Of a stretch of 64,000 nt of DNA, positions 34,972 to 42,483 are shown piece after piece (the first letter of the stretch is position 1; each line of letters opens with the position of its first letter). Made by a program: the position numbers and the translations under genes. The DNA comes from Permianibacter fluminis (GTDB lineage: Bacteria; Pseudomonadota; Gammaproteobacteria; Enterobacterales; Permianibacteraceae), in NCBI RefSeq assembly GCF_013179735.1, contig NZ_JABMEG010000001.1:2480001-2544000 (forward strand), given 5' to 3'. The notes beneath the pieces were generated by a model. It had not been told where the DNA came from, searched no databases, and saw only the letters and a program-made list of their open reading frames with translations.

Positions 34972-35700
34972 TTACTTCTTGTCATCACTGGCGTCCTGCG
35001 TTGTTTCAATTTCGATGGTCGATTCGATGTCGTCGGTTTCACCATCCTTGGTAATCACGACGGTACGAACGGCTTTGCCGTCTCCGCCATCGTGCCAGGC
35101 CATCGGCGAACCGTGTTCGACATGCATGATCATGTGCGCGTTGCCCTGGATAAATTTCACCGGCTTGGTGACGCCGGCTTTCTTGATGGCGTCGCGGATC
35201 TGCTTTTGTTGGGCGTCGGTCAATTCCACGCCGCTGATCACCACGCTGTTGCGCAAGGCTTCGATTTCTTGCGGCGGCATCGGCGGCATGGGCGCCGTCG
35301 GTGCTACGCCAGCGACTGGCGGCGTCGGCGGGACCGGGGGGACGCCATGAAATCGCACCAGCATGCCCTGACCTTCGGCAGGCAATTTGACGGTTTCACC
35401 ACCGGCTTCCACCGTCACTTCCTTGCCGCTGCGTTTGGCTTTGACCGTGCGGCCATCTTCGGTCGCGATGATCCGTTCTTCACCGTCCGACAATGATGGC
35501 AGTTTGAACTTCCAAGCTTCGCCGTTGATCTTCAACTTCACCTCGGCGTCGCTGTCATCTTCCTTGTTGATGAAGACGGCAACGTTCTTCTTTTCCACCT
35601 TGCTTTTGTCTTTGCTGCTGTCGCTATCGGCAAGGGCGCTGGTGGCCAGAGCGATCGCGCTGACGGCCGCAAGCACGAACAGCGGGGACTTGATTTTCAT
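34972..35700 (-). CDS. Exported protein with an LTxxQ-like motif, predicted sigma-54 target
   Basis: A 242-residue exported protein I cannot assign to a named family. Signal peptide MKIKSPLFVLAAVSAIALAT (cut at SALA-DS). A charged stretch (SSKDKSKVEKK) follows, then a beta-rich part (AVFINKEDDSDAEVKLKING, IIATEDGRTVKAKRS). A Pro-rich hinge (about 119-143: VPPVPPTPP, APMPPMPP) leads to a C-terminal domain with LTDAQQKQI, reminiscent of the LTxxQ motif of Spy/CpxP periplasmic chaperones, and HMIMHVEHG. The start has AGGAG 7 nt upstream. A near-consensus sigma-54 promoter (35754-35769) puts the transcript start 43 nt before the ATG. It lies downstream of the kinase-regulator genes, so it is probably their output. 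Confidence 0.85.
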   Translation of the reverse strand: MKIKSPLFVLAAVSAIALATSALADSDSSKDKSKVEKKNVAVFINKEDDSDAEVKLKINGEAWKFKLPSLSDGEERIIATEDGRTVKAKRSGKEVTVEAGGETVKLPAEGQGMLVRFHGVPPVPPTPPVAGVAPTAPMPPMPPQEIEALRNSVVISGVELTDAQQKQIRDAIKKAGVTKPVKFIQGNAHMIMHVEHGSPMAWHDGGDGKAVRTVVITKDGETDDIESTIEIETTQDASDDKK

Positions 35701-35753
35701 GGTCTTGCTCCTGGTCGAATGATCGTCGGTCGATCACGCTTCAGTGACAGTAA

Positions 35754-35769
35754 TGCAGCCACTGTGCCA
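35754..35769 (-). promoter_or_regulatory. Sigma-54 (-24/-12) promoter of the 34972-35700 gene
   Basis: Minus-strand text TGGCACAGTGGCTGCA matches TGGCACG-N4-TTGCW at 10 of 12 defined positions, including the invariant GG and GC with the correct spacing. Predicted start about 35743. It lies in the gap between this gene and the NtrC-type activator gene. Confidence 0.85.
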
Positions 35770-35844
35770 AGCGACGAATGCGCGACTTTTGCCGGGTTTG
35801 CCGGCTGTTCGCGCCGATTTTTCCGGCGGCGGTTTGCTTATCTC

Positions 35845-35869
35845 CGGAACCGGGTTCCCGAAATGGGGA
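35845..35869. promoter_or_regulatory. Putative enhancer (upstream activator site), copy 1
   Basis: A 25-nt element containing the perfect dyad GGAACCGGGTTCC and ending AAATGGGGA, 76 nt upstream of the -24 box (about -102 to -126). It shares 22 of 25 positions with the element at 39257-39281 in front of the other sigma-54-type promoter. It is probably bound by the adjacent NtrC-type regulator. Confidence 0.7.
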
Positions 35870-35924
35870 GATCCGGCTGCCGGTGTGTGGTTGCAGCGAT
35901 TGCGCGCTCGCCATTTCCGGCCGG

Positions 35925-37298
35925 CTATTCTTCTTCGGCTGGAATGAGATTGTATTTTTCCAGCCGGTACAGAAAGGCCTTGTACGGCAAGCCGAGCAGT
36001 CGCGCGGCCTGACTGCGGTTGTACTGACAACGTTGCAAGGCCTGCAGCAGGCAGTCGCGCTCGTGCGCTTCCCAGTTTAGGCCGTCGTCAGGCAGCTGAT
36101 ACGCCGTGCTGCGGCTCGTGGCGGTGGTTGGCTCGCTGGTCAGGTCGGCCAGTGCAATGTCGCTGCGTTCGGCCAGCAGTGCCAACCGCTCCAGGGTATG
36201 GGCAAGTTCGCGGACATTGCCGGACCAGTGCTGGCTGCACAAGCGCTTCATGGCGTCGTGGCTGATCGTCAGCGGCGCCAGGCCGTGACGCTGACAGGCT
36301 TGCTGGAGAAAATGATGGGCCAACAGCGGAATGTCTTCACGCCGTTCGCGCAAGGCCGGCAAGCGGATCGGAACCACATTCAACCGGTAAAACAGATCAG
36401 CGCGAAAACGGCCGGCATCAACCTCCTGCTGCAGATCCCGATTGGTGGCCGCGATGATGCGAACATCCGCTTTTTGATCCTGTGGATTGCCCAGCCGCTG
36501 ATAGCTGCCTTCCTGCAGCACTCGCAGCAGCTTGGCTTGCAGACTCAGCGGCAACTCGCCGATTTCATCCAGAAACAGGCTGCCGCCTGCAGCGGCTTCA
36601 ATGCGGCCGATTTTCAACCGGTCGGCGCCGGTGTAGGCGCCTTTTTCGGCGCCAAACAATTCGGCCTCGAACAGGCTTTCCGGGAGCGCGGCGCAGTTCA
36701 GCGCGACAAACGGTGCGCTGCTGCGTTCCGACAACTGATGCAGTGCCCGCGCTGCCAGTTCCTTGCCGGTGCCGCTCTCGCCGTACAGCAACACCGTGGC
36801 GCGGGTCGGGGCAATTTTCTGTACCCGGCGAAAGACCTGCTGCATGGCTTCCGAACGGCCGATCAACTCGACCAGCTGATCACGTTGGCTGACTTCTTCA
36901 CGGAGGTGACGGTTTTCCCGCTGCAACTGTTGCACCGTGCTGACCCGTGCCAGCGTGTAGAGCAGCTGTGATTTGTCGAACGGTTTGATCAGGTAATCAT
37001 CAGCGCCGGCGCGAATCGTGTTGATGGCGTGAGACAAATTGCCATATGCCGTCATCAGGATGAAAGCGGTGTCGGGATGGTCACGGCGCAGCGTTGCCAG
37101 CAGGCTCAGGCCGTCACCGTCCGCGACCTTCCAGTCCGACAACACCAGATCAAATGTCTGCGTTGCCAACGCCGCCAGGGCATCGGGCACGCGCGCCGCG
37201 CTCGTCACCTGATAGCCGGCATCCTGAATCAAACCATGCAACAGGACTCGTTGGTCGTCGTCGTCTTCCAGCAATAACAGGCGATTGGCGCTACTCAT
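35925..37298 (-). CDS. NtrC-family sigma-54-dependent response regulator
   Basis: A 457-residue activator. The receiver domain has the acidic pocket EDDDD (11-15) and phospho-acceptor Asp55 (LVLSDWK), with Lys in YLIKPFD. The AAA+ domain (about 145-380) carries Walker A GESGTGKE, the sigma-54 contact loop as GAYTGA (Tyr in place of the usual Phe), Walker [13 protein letters not shown] and the arginine-finger region [11 protein letters not shown]. The C-terminal Fis-type helix-turn-helix ([20 protein letters not shown]) binds enhancers. The start overlaps the kinase stop by ATGA. Likely sites are the two 25-nt elements flanking this cluster. It is of ZraR/NtrC type by architecture. Confidence 0.95.
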   Translation of the reverse strand: MSSANRLLLLEDDDDQRVLLHGLIQDAGYQVTSAARVPDALAALATQTFDLVLSDWKVADGDGLSLLATLRRDHPDTAFILMTAYGNLSHAINTIRAGADDYLIKPFDKSQLLYTLARVSTVQQLQRENRHLREEVSQRDQLVELIGRSEAMQQVFRRVQKIAPTRATVLLYGESGTGKELAARALHQLSERSSAPFVALNCAALPESLFEAELFGAEKGAYTGADRLKIGRIEAAAGGSLFLDEIGELPLSLQAKLLRVLQEGSYQRLGNPQDQKADVRIIAATNRDLQQEVDAGRFRADLFYRLNVVPIRLPALRERREDIPLLAHHFLQQACQRHGLAPLTISHDAMKRLCSQHWSGNVRELAHTLERLALLAERSDIALADLTSEPTTATSRSTAYQLPDDGLNWEAHERDCLLQALQRCQYNRSQAARLLGLPYKAFLYRLEKYNLIPAEEE

Positions 37299-38548
37299 GC
37301 CGGGCTCCGGGAATGCAGACTGAGAATGGCCACGGTGCCAGGCGATTTGCCATCCGCGTTGTCGTTGCCATCGTGTAATTGAACATCGCCGCGATAACGG
37401 CCACGGGCGATCCGTTGGCTCAGAAACAAACCCATGCCTGCGCCATGACTCTTGTCGGTGACATGCGGTTGAAACAGGCGGCTGCGCACGGCATCGGACA
37501 CGCCGCGACCCTGGTCGCGGATGCGGAACTGCACGGCATCATCACTGCCATCGACTTGAATTTGAATCGGTTCACCGGCCGGGCTGGCATCCACCGCATT
37601 GCCGATCAGGGTATGCAACAGGCTGGCGATTTCGCGAGCATGGCCGTAAAGCTGCGGCGCTGGCGCGCTGGCGGTCACCACGATATTGGCGTGCCGATCA
37701 CTGAACTCCTGCGCGACATCCTGCGCCAGCTGCACGCAATCGAGTCGCAGCAGCGGCTGGCTGTCGTTCTGGGTGACATCGAGCAGGGCACGCAGCCAGC
37801 GATCAATCTGGACGATTTGCCGGCGGGCCAAACCGGACAGCTGCGTTCGCCGGTCCTCAGACAAATCCGTGCGGCTCATTTCTTCCAGCGTCAGGCCCAG
37901 CGTGTTCAGCGGATTGCGCAGCGTGTGCGCCAGACCACGAGCCAGATCGGCGAGCTCATTGGCCGCTTCGTGTGCGCGCAGGGCTTTGTTGTCGGCTTCC
38001 AGTTTGGCCAGCTCGCGTGACATCGTGTTGAATGCCTCGACTGTGGCGCGCAGCTCATTCGGCGCGCTGGCGCCAGCTTGCACCTGTACGCCGAGTTCGC
38101 CACCGGCAACGCGTTGTGAGGCTTGTTGCAAACGCTGCAAGGGTCGGGCGAAACCGTAGGCCATGGCGGCGGCACCGAGCAGCGCGAGCACAGCGATAAC
38201 GGCCGTGAATTCGTACTGGCGCCGGTGCCAGTCATTCACCGCGGCCTGCAGGCCCTGACGCGGAATCGCAACTCGCTGCTGCCAGCCGTCGCCGGTCAGC
38301 AGAATCGCGCCATCTCGGCCATTCTGATCCAGCGCCATGTCGAACACCTGCTCGCTCGCCAGCGGGCCACCTTCACCATGCTGACCAAAGATCAGCACGC
38401 TGACGGTGTCACTGCTGACGCTGAACGCGGTGCGAGCCAGCGCGCCGCTGAGCATGGCGCTCTGGTGCTGGGACAGCCACCACTGGGCGCCAATCAGCGC
38501 CAGCAGCAAGGCGGCGAGTAAAACAAAAAGCGTGGTGCGAACGGACAT
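37295..38548 (-). CDS. Membrane sensor histidine kinase partnering the NtrC-type regulator
   Basis: A 417-residue kinase with two membrane helices: TLFVLLAALLLALIGAQWWL (about 6-25) and FTAVIAVLALLGAAAMAYGF (about 114-133). They enclose a periplasmic sensor of roughly 85 residues. HAMP (RPLQRLQQASQRVAGGELG), a HisKA domain with phospho-acceptor His208 in GLAHTLRNPLN, and an HATPase domain (LIGNAVDASPAG, RDQGRGVSD, GAGMGLFLSQ) follow. The sensor shows no cysteines and gives no hint of the ligand. It is translationally coupled (ATGA) to the regulator. The ribosome binding site is weak (GAGATGG). It is probably co-transcribed with the 38760-39101 gene, from which it is separated by 211 nt holding an 11-nt tandem array. 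Confidence 0.94.
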   Translation of the reverse strand: MSVRTTLFVLLAALLLALIGAQWWLSQHQSAMLSGALARTAFSVSSDTVSVLIFGQHGEGGPLASEQVFDMALDQNGRDGAILLTGDGWQQRVAIPRQGLQAAVNDWHRRQYEFTAVIAVLALLGAAAMAYGFARPLQRLQQASQRVAGGELGVQVQAGASAPNELRATVEAFNTMSRELAKLEADNKALRAHEAANELADLARGLAHTLRNPLNTLGLTLEEMSRTDLSEDRRTQLSGLARRQIVQIDRWLRALLDVTQNDSQPLLRLDCVQLAQDVAQEFSDRHANIVVTASAPAPQLYGHAREIASLLHTLIGNAVDASPAGEPIQIQVDGSDDAVQFRIRDQGRGVSDAVRSRLFQPHVTDKSHGAGMGLFLSQRIARGRYRGDVQLHDGNDNADGKSPGTVAILSLHSRSPA

Positions 38549-38684
38549 GACGCCATCTCAAACGTGGCTGCGCGCAGCAGCGGCGGCTGGAACCGACTGG
38601 CAGTGTCGCGCAGCGGACGTCGACCTGCAAACCCTGGCAGCACAGCTGCCGGCCTCTGCCGGCACGGCCATAGTGATTTGCCGG

Positions 38685-38728
38685 CGATGTAGCCGCGATA
38701 AAGCAGTGATGCCGCAGTGATGCAGCAG
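38685..38728. repeat. Tandem array of four 11-nt units upstream of the histidine kinase gene
   Basis: Units at 38685-38695, 38696-38706, 38707-38717 and 38718-38728, consensus TGATGCmGCAG. The array is in the 211-nt gap between the small membrane-protein gene and the kinase gene. Confidence 0.82.
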
Positions 38729-38759
38729 TAATCGGGATAACTCGACGACTCAGATCTTG

Positions 38760-39101
38760 TCAGCTTTTTGCACTTTGCCGGGCGGCGGTTTCGGCGCGTT
38801 GCATCCGGACGCGGACCAGCTCACGTGCCAACTCCTTGCGCAGCGCCAGCATCGCTTCCTGCTGCGCTTGCGACGCCATCGCGGCGCTTTGCTGGATGTC
38901 TTCAACCACCGCAGTCGGCAGTGCAACCGGTTGCGGCGCGTTGCGGTGCAGGGTCAGCACCGGTTCGGCAATGTCGACCGCTGCCAACCAGGAATTTTGT
39001 TTGTTGTGGCTGCCGGCGGATTGCCCCATCAGTGCGGCCGGCACGATGAAGGCTGCCAAAATGGCCAGTCGCAGCATGGCCCAATCGAAAGAACCTCGCA
39101 T
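38760..39101 (-). CDS. Small membrane-anchored or exported protein, first gene of the sigma-54 cluster
   Basis: A 113-residue protein with no recognised family. It has one N-terminal hydrophobic segment (WAMLRLAILAAFIVPAALMG, about residues 7-26), then a segment LAAVDIAEPVLTLHRNA. A C-terminal helix rich in Ala, Gln, Glu and Arg (QAQQEAMLALRKELARELVR, about 79-98) probably forms a coiled coil. It could be an uncleaved anchor or a secreted protein. Start at ATG 39101 with AAGGAG 7 nt upstream; a long open frame continues upstream without sense. A sigma-54-type promoter sits 55 nt upstream. Small periplasmic helical proteins beside kinase-NtrC pairs (as ZraP with ZraSR) act as feedback modulators; that role is only inferred here. 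Confidence 0.82.
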   Translation of the reverse strand: MRGSFDWAMLRLAILAAFIVPAALMGQSAGSHNKQNSWLAAVDIAEPVLTLHRNAPQPVALPTAVVEDIQQSAAMASQAQQEAMLALRKELARELVRVRMQRAETAARQSAKS

Positions 39102-39155
39102 GATGACTCTCCTTGTGTTCATCGCTGGTGGATGAGATAGCGTTGTGGTCACACT

Positions 39156-39171
39156 AACAAGACGCGTGCCA
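39156..39171 (-). promoter_or_regulatory. Sigma-54-type (-24/-12) promoter of the 38760-39101 gene and kinase operon
   Basis: Minus-strand text TGGCACGCGTCTTGTT has a perfect -24 box (TGGCACG) and TTGTT in place of TTGCW at -12, i.e. 11 of 12 defined positions. Predicted start about 39145, 44 nt before the ATG, the same geometry as the 35754 promoter. Confidence 0.78.
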
Positions 39172-39256
39172 AGGCAAAAAGGTTGGCGGAATTCGCAAGA
39201 AATCTGCATTGCCGCTGGTTTTTGGTCAGTAGTCAGACGTGTGGATATCCCGAGAT

Positions 39257-39281
39257 CGGTACCGGGTTCCGCAAATGGGGA
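39257..39281. promoter_or_regulatory. Putative enhancer (upstream activator site), copy 2
   Basis: A 25-nt element with GGTACCGGGTTCC and AAATGGGGA, 22 of 25 identical to 35845-35869. It lies 86 nt upstream of the -24 box, 10 nt farther than copy 1, which keeps it on the same face of the helix. Confidence 0.7.
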
Positions 39282-39333
39282 AGGCGAGCGGCTGACTGCA
39301 CGGCCAAGTCCGGGTGCATCGGCGTGATGGCAG

Positions 39334-39369
39334 GGTTTCAATTCGGGCTTTGATTCGAGGCGTGATTCG
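39334..39369. repeat. Tandem array of three 12-nt units
   Basis: Units at 39334-39345, 39346-39357 and 39358-39369 all end in ATTCG (consensus GGyTTTGATTCG). It lies upstream of the second enhancer-like element. Confidence 0.75.
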
Positions 39370-39484
39370 GAGAGTGCTTGAGGTTGTGATTGGCGCGTGA
39401 AACCGGGGAGGGCGGGCCAGAAAAGCAAAAAGCCCGGACAGACCGGGCTTTTGACGTATCGATTGTGGCAGCAAATTCTGCAGT

Positions 39485-39560
39485 TGGTGGGCGCTGACGG
39501 GCTCGAACCGCCGACCCCCTCCGTGTAAAGGAGATGCTCTACCAACTGAGCTAAGCGCCC
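39485..39560 (-). tRNA. tRNA-Val (anticodon UAC)
   Basis: A 76-nt cloverleaf including encoded CCA. The acceptor stem GGGCGCT pairs with AGCGCCC. The anticodon loop TTTACAC gives UAC, and the T-arm contains GGTTCGAGCC. A tRNA-Val beside gltX is also found in E. coli. Confidence 0.98.
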
Positions 39561-39613
39561 AACTGCATCGCTTGCTACAACCGACTTTCCAGCCGAGGCC
39601 GGAAAGGGGCGCC

Positions 39614-39642
39614 ATCATAGGGTCCGATACCGGCTTGGTCAA
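39614..39642 (-). promoter_or_regulatory. Sigma-70 promoter of tRNA-Val
   Basis: TTGACC, 17 nt, TATGAT on the minus strand. It is followed by the GC-rich discriminator GGCGCCCC typical of stringently controlled stable-RNA promoters. Predicted start about 46 nt before the tRNA 5' end. Confidence 0.85.
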
Positions 39643-39745
39643 GCACTGGTGAAAGCATTATCAAGGGGTAACCGGGGCGAACGGCCGCTGCTACAATGCC
39701 GGCCCGCCCGGCCAGCCCTGTCTTCAGACCACGGTAACCTCAAAC

Positions 39746-41152
39746 ATGACCGTTCGTACCCGTTTTGCGCCCAGCCCGACCGGCTACCTGCATGTCGGCG
39801 GTGCCCGTACCGCGCTGTATTCCTATCTGTATGCCCACCGCATGGGTGGCAAGTATGTGCTGCGGATTGAAGACACTGATCTGGAGCGCTCGACCGATGC
39901 CGCAGTGCAGGCCATTTTTGATGGTCTGAGCTGGCTCGGCTTGAAAGAGGACGAAGGTCCGTTCTATCAGACCCGGCGTTTTGATCGCTACAAGGACGTG
40001 ATTCAGCAAATGCTGAACGCCGGCACGGCGTATCGCTGCAGCTGTACCAAAGAGCGACTGGAGCAGTTGCGTGCCGAGCAGGAAGCGCGCAAGGACAAAC
40101 CGCGTTACGACGGCCATTGTCGGCATAATCCGCCGGCGGATGACAGCAAGCCGTTTGTCGTGCGATTCAAGAATCCGATTGGCGGCGTGGTGGCTTGGGA
40201 CGATTTGATCCTCGGCCGCATCGAGATTGCCAACGACGAGCTCGACGATTTGATCATCGCCCGTACCGATGGTTCACCAACGTATAACTTCTGCGTCGTG
40301 GTCGACGACTATGACATGCAGATCAGCCACGTCATTCGCGGCAATGATCATGTCTCGAATACGCCCAAGCAGATCAACATCCTGCTGGCGCTTGGCGCGA
40401 CGCTGCCGCAGTACGGTCACCTGCCGATGATTCTGGGCCAGGATGGCCAGAAACTGTCCAAGCGTCATGGCGCTGTCAGCGTCATCCAGTATCGCGATGA
40501 AGGCTATTTGCCGCAGGCGCTGCTCAATTATCTGGTTCGGCTCGGCTGGTCACACGGTGATCAGGAAATTTTCTCGATGGCCGAGATGACTCAGTTTTTC
40601 GACGTGAAAGACGTCAACAAATCCGCCGCCGCGTTCGATACCAAAAAACTGTTGTGGCTCAATCATCACTACATCAAGAGCTCGCCAGCCGACGAGGTGG
40701 CCAAGCATCTCGAATGGCATATGCAAGACCAGAATATTGCCCTTGCTGGCGGCCCGGCACTGGCGCGGGTCGTGGCGGCGCAAGCCGAGCGCTGTGACAA
40801 CCTGCGGACCATGGCAGCGCAGAGCCGCTATTTCTATGAAGAGTTCAGCGATTACGACGCCGTCTCTGCCGACAAGCAATTGACTGCGCAGACCCGCGCG
40901 GCACTGGCGGCGCTGCGCGAGCAATTGGCGGCGCTCGCCGATTGGAATGCGGTGGCAATTCACGGCGCTGTCGATGCGGTCTGCAAAGCGCTGAGTCTGG
41001 GCTTTGGCAAGGTTGCGCCGCCATTGCGCGTTGCGATCACCGGTTCGACGGCTTCGCCATCAATCGATATCACGGCAGAGTTGATCGGCAAGTCGCGGGT
41101 GTTGGCACGAATTGATCGTGCGTTGGCATTTATTGATGCGAAAGCGGCGTAA
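39746..41152 (+). CDS. gltX: Glutamate--tRNA ligase
   Basis: A 468-residue class I synthetase (E. coli 471) that charges tRNA-Glu. The HIGH-type motif is in [17 protein letters not shown] and the KMSKS-type motif is [11 protein letters not shown] (about residues 237-247). Zinc-site-like residues C-S-C (about 98-100: YRCSCTKE) with the downstream YDGHCRH match the SWIM-type zinc-binding insert of E. coli GluRS. A TACAAT hexamer 49 nt upstream may be a -10. Its substrate tRNA-Glu is encoded 230 nt downstream, the usual arrangement in Pseudomonas-like genomes. Confidence 0.97.
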   Translation: MTVRTRFAPSPTGYLHVGGARTALYSYLYAHRMGGKYVLRIEDTDLERSTDAAVQAIFDGLSWLGLKEDEGPFYQTRRFDRYKDVIQQMLNAGTAYRCSCTKERLEQLRAEQEARKDKPRYDGHCRHNPPADDSKPFVVRFKNPIGGVVAWDDLILGRIEIANDELDDLIIARTDGSPTYNFCVVVDDYDMQISHVIRGNDHVSNTPKQINILLALGATLPQYGHLPMILGQDGQKLSKRHGAVSVIQYRDEGYLPQALLNYLVRLGWSHGDQEIFSMAEMTQFFDVKDVNKSAAAFDTKKLLWLNHHYIKSSPADEVAKHLEWHMQDQNIALAGGPALARVVAAQAERCDNLRTMAAQSRYFYEEFSDYDAVSADKQLTAQTRAALAALREQLAALADWNAVAIHGAVDAVCKALSLGFGKVAPPLRVAITGSTASPSIDITAELIGKSRVLARIDRALAFIDAKAA

Positions 41153-41158
41153 GGGTTG

Positions 41159-41187
41159 TTGACAGGGCTGCAGACCACCCCTAAAAT
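41159..41187 (+). promoter_or_regulatory. Strong sigma-70 promoter of tRNA-Ala
   Basis: A consensus TTGACA (41159-41164), a 17-nt spacer and TAAAAT (41182-41187), followed by GCGCGCC, a GC discriminator typical of growth-rate control. Predicted start about 41194, 7 nt before the tRNA. Confidence 0.93.
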
Positions 41188-41200
41188 GCGCGCCTCTTTC

Positions 41201-41276
<76 letters not shown>

Positions 41277-41284
41277 GCTTCCTG

Positions 41285-41313
41285 AGGGGCCGTCTCTAGC
41301 GGCCCCTTGTTTT
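41285..41313 (+). terminator. Terminator or processing hairpin after tRNA-Ala
   Basis: Stem AGGGGCCG / CGGCCCCT with a 7-nt loop, then TGTTTTG. It lies between tRNA-Ala and tRNA-Glu. Confidence 0.8.
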
Positions 41314-41382
41314 GCCAAGCTAGCGCTTGGCAGCGTGGGAAAGTTGGTAAGCAGTACCGAAAGTGGCAGTACAAACAGTTTA

Positions 41383-41458
41383 GTCCCCATCGTCTAGAGG
41401 CCTAGGACATCGCCCTTTCACGGCGGTAACCGGGGTTCGAATCCCCGTGGGGACGCCA
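41383..41458 (+). tRNA. tRNA-Glu (anticodon UUC)
   Basis: 76 nt including CCA. Acceptor stem GTCCCCA / TGGGGAC, anticodon loop CTTTCAC giving UUC, and T-arm GGTTCGAATCC. It is the substrate of the neighbouring gltX product. Confidence 0.98.
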
Positions 41459-41459
41459 A

Positions 41460-41501
41460 AAAAAGCAAAAGGCCCGGTTAATACCGGGCCTTTCGCTTTT
41501 T
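41460..41501 (+). terminator. Terminator after tRNA-Glu
   Basis: An 11-bp stem AAAGGCCCGGT / ACCGGGCCTTT (41468-41478 / 41483-41493), extended by AAAAGC/GCTTTT and ending in T5. Confidence 0.9.
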
Positions 41502-41507
41502 CCGCTT

Positions 41508-41660
41508 CCACGGGGATAGCGAACCCCGCAGGGGTTCGACAAATTCGCCGGGAGCGAATTTGCGTGCAGCGCCAACGGCGCGGAACCCGAAGGGCGCGGC
41601 GCAAGGATGCGTCGCGCTATCCCCGTGGCTGGTGAGGAGCGTTTTCGCGTCAGCGAAAAC
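41508..41660. repeat. Multi-hairpin structured element after the tRNA-Glu terminator
   Basis: A perfect 14-bp outer stem (41508-41521 / 41615-41628, CCACGGGGATAGCG) encloses three to four nested hairpins: GAACCCC/GGGGTTC (41521-41537), AAATTCGC/GCGAATTT (41541-41561), GCGCC/GGCGC (41570-41582) and a 10-bp arm at 41594-41603 / 41608-41617. A further perfect 8-bp hairpin (GTTTTCGC / GCGAAAAC) lies at 41641-41660. No coding sense is seen. It could be a structured RNA or a mobile palindromic element. Confidence 0.7.
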
Positions 41661-41716
41661 CGCTTTCTGTTTTTTTCAGAATCAGGCGTGTTACCGCAGC
41701 TTACCCCTCACCCCAA

Positions 41717-41741
41717 CCCCTCTCCCGCAAGGGGCGAGGGG
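41717..41741. repeat. CCCTCTCCC-type extragenic palindrome, copy 3
   Basis: CCCCTCTCCC and GGGGCGAGGGG flank GCAA. It is the third copy of the C/G-rich family in the window; it lies before the nitroreductase gene. The 41459-41807 gap otherwise contains only the tRNA-Glu terminator and the multi-hairpin element. Confidence 0.75.
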
Positions 41742-41807
41742 CTCAGAGCTTTCCTGTGCAGACCTCGCTAGAATGTGCTGAGAACTCTCTTCGGCAACTT
41801 CATACCA

Positions 41808-42362
41808 ATGACCCCTCTCGACTTCCTGCTAACCCGTCGTTCCTTTCCCATCCTTACCGCGCCAGCACCGAGCAATGATCAGATCAACACGCTGATGCAG
41901 GCGGCGCTACGGGCACCGGATCACGGCAATCTGAAGCCCTTTCGTTTTCTGGTCTGTGAAGGCGAGAAACTAACGCAGCTTGGTGAGCTGTATGCGCGAG
42001 GCATGCAACAGTCCGGCGAAACCGACAGCGTCAAACTGGAACGTGCCAAGGGTTTGCCGCTGCGGGCGCCAATGGTGCTCATTGCGGTGGCCCGCATTCA
42101 GAACAACCCGAAAATTCCGGCGCAGGAACAACTGCTGACCGCCGGGCTGGCGACGTTTCAGCTGATCAACGCGGCGCAGGCGATGGGTTTTGGCAGCTAC
42201 TGGCGCACCGGTGATATTGCCTATAACCCGGCGATTTGGCAGTTGCTCGGCCTGACTGACGGTGAGCAGGTGATTGGTTATGTTTATGTCGGTACGATCA
42301 AGGGCGAGCCGAAAGACACCGGCGCGGCGCCGACGCCGGACAGCATCTGGCGCTACGTTTGA
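41808..42362 (+). CDS. Nitroreductase family protein (YdjA-like)
   Basis: A 184-residue FMN-dependent oxidoreductase close to the short YdjA group (E. coli 183). Seen: LLTRRSFPILTAPAPSNDQI, the FMN-contacting RAPDHGNLKPFRFLV (about residues 34-48), FGSYWRTGDIAYNP, and EQVIGYVYVGTIKG near the end. It likely uses NAD(P)H to reduce nitro or quinone compounds; the physiological substrate is unknown. ATG 41808 (MTPLDFLLTRRS) is preferred over an upstream GTG. Confidence 0.92.
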   Translation: MTPLDFLLTRRSFPILTAPAPSNDQINTLMQAALRAPDHGNLKPFRFLVCEGEKLTQLGELYARGMQQSGETDSVKLERAKGLPLRAPMVLIAVARIQNNPKIPAQEQLLTAGLATFQLINAAQAMGFGSYWRTGDIAYNPAIWQLLGLTDGEQVIGYVYVGTIKGEPKDTGAAPTPDSIWRYV

Positions 42363-42432
42363 GCGCCTGATTTCTTAGTGGCCCCATTTTGTAGGGGCGT
42401 TTGAGCGAGTCGGCTCAGGCAATTGTGAGCCA

Positions 42433-42462
42433 ACAAAAAGCCGGCAACAGCCGGCTTTTTGT
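42433..42462. terminator. Bidirectional terminator
   Basis: A perfect 13-bp stem ACAAAAAGCCGGC / GCCGGCTTTTTGT with loop AACA, between the convergent nitroreductase and zinc-ribbon genes. Confidence 0.93.
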
Positions 42463-42483
42463 TTGCGGTAATACCGGCGCGGA

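Larger units (their letters stand above)
39102..39484. other. Regulatory gap upstream of the kinase cluster
   Basis: A 383-nt gap. From right to left it holds the 3' flank of tRNA-Val with a GCCCGGAC..GTCCGGGC hairpin at about 39431-39448, a 12-nt tandem array (39334-39369), the second enhancer-like element (39257-39281) and the sigma-54-type promoter (39156-39171). No gene is supported. Confidence 0.7.
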
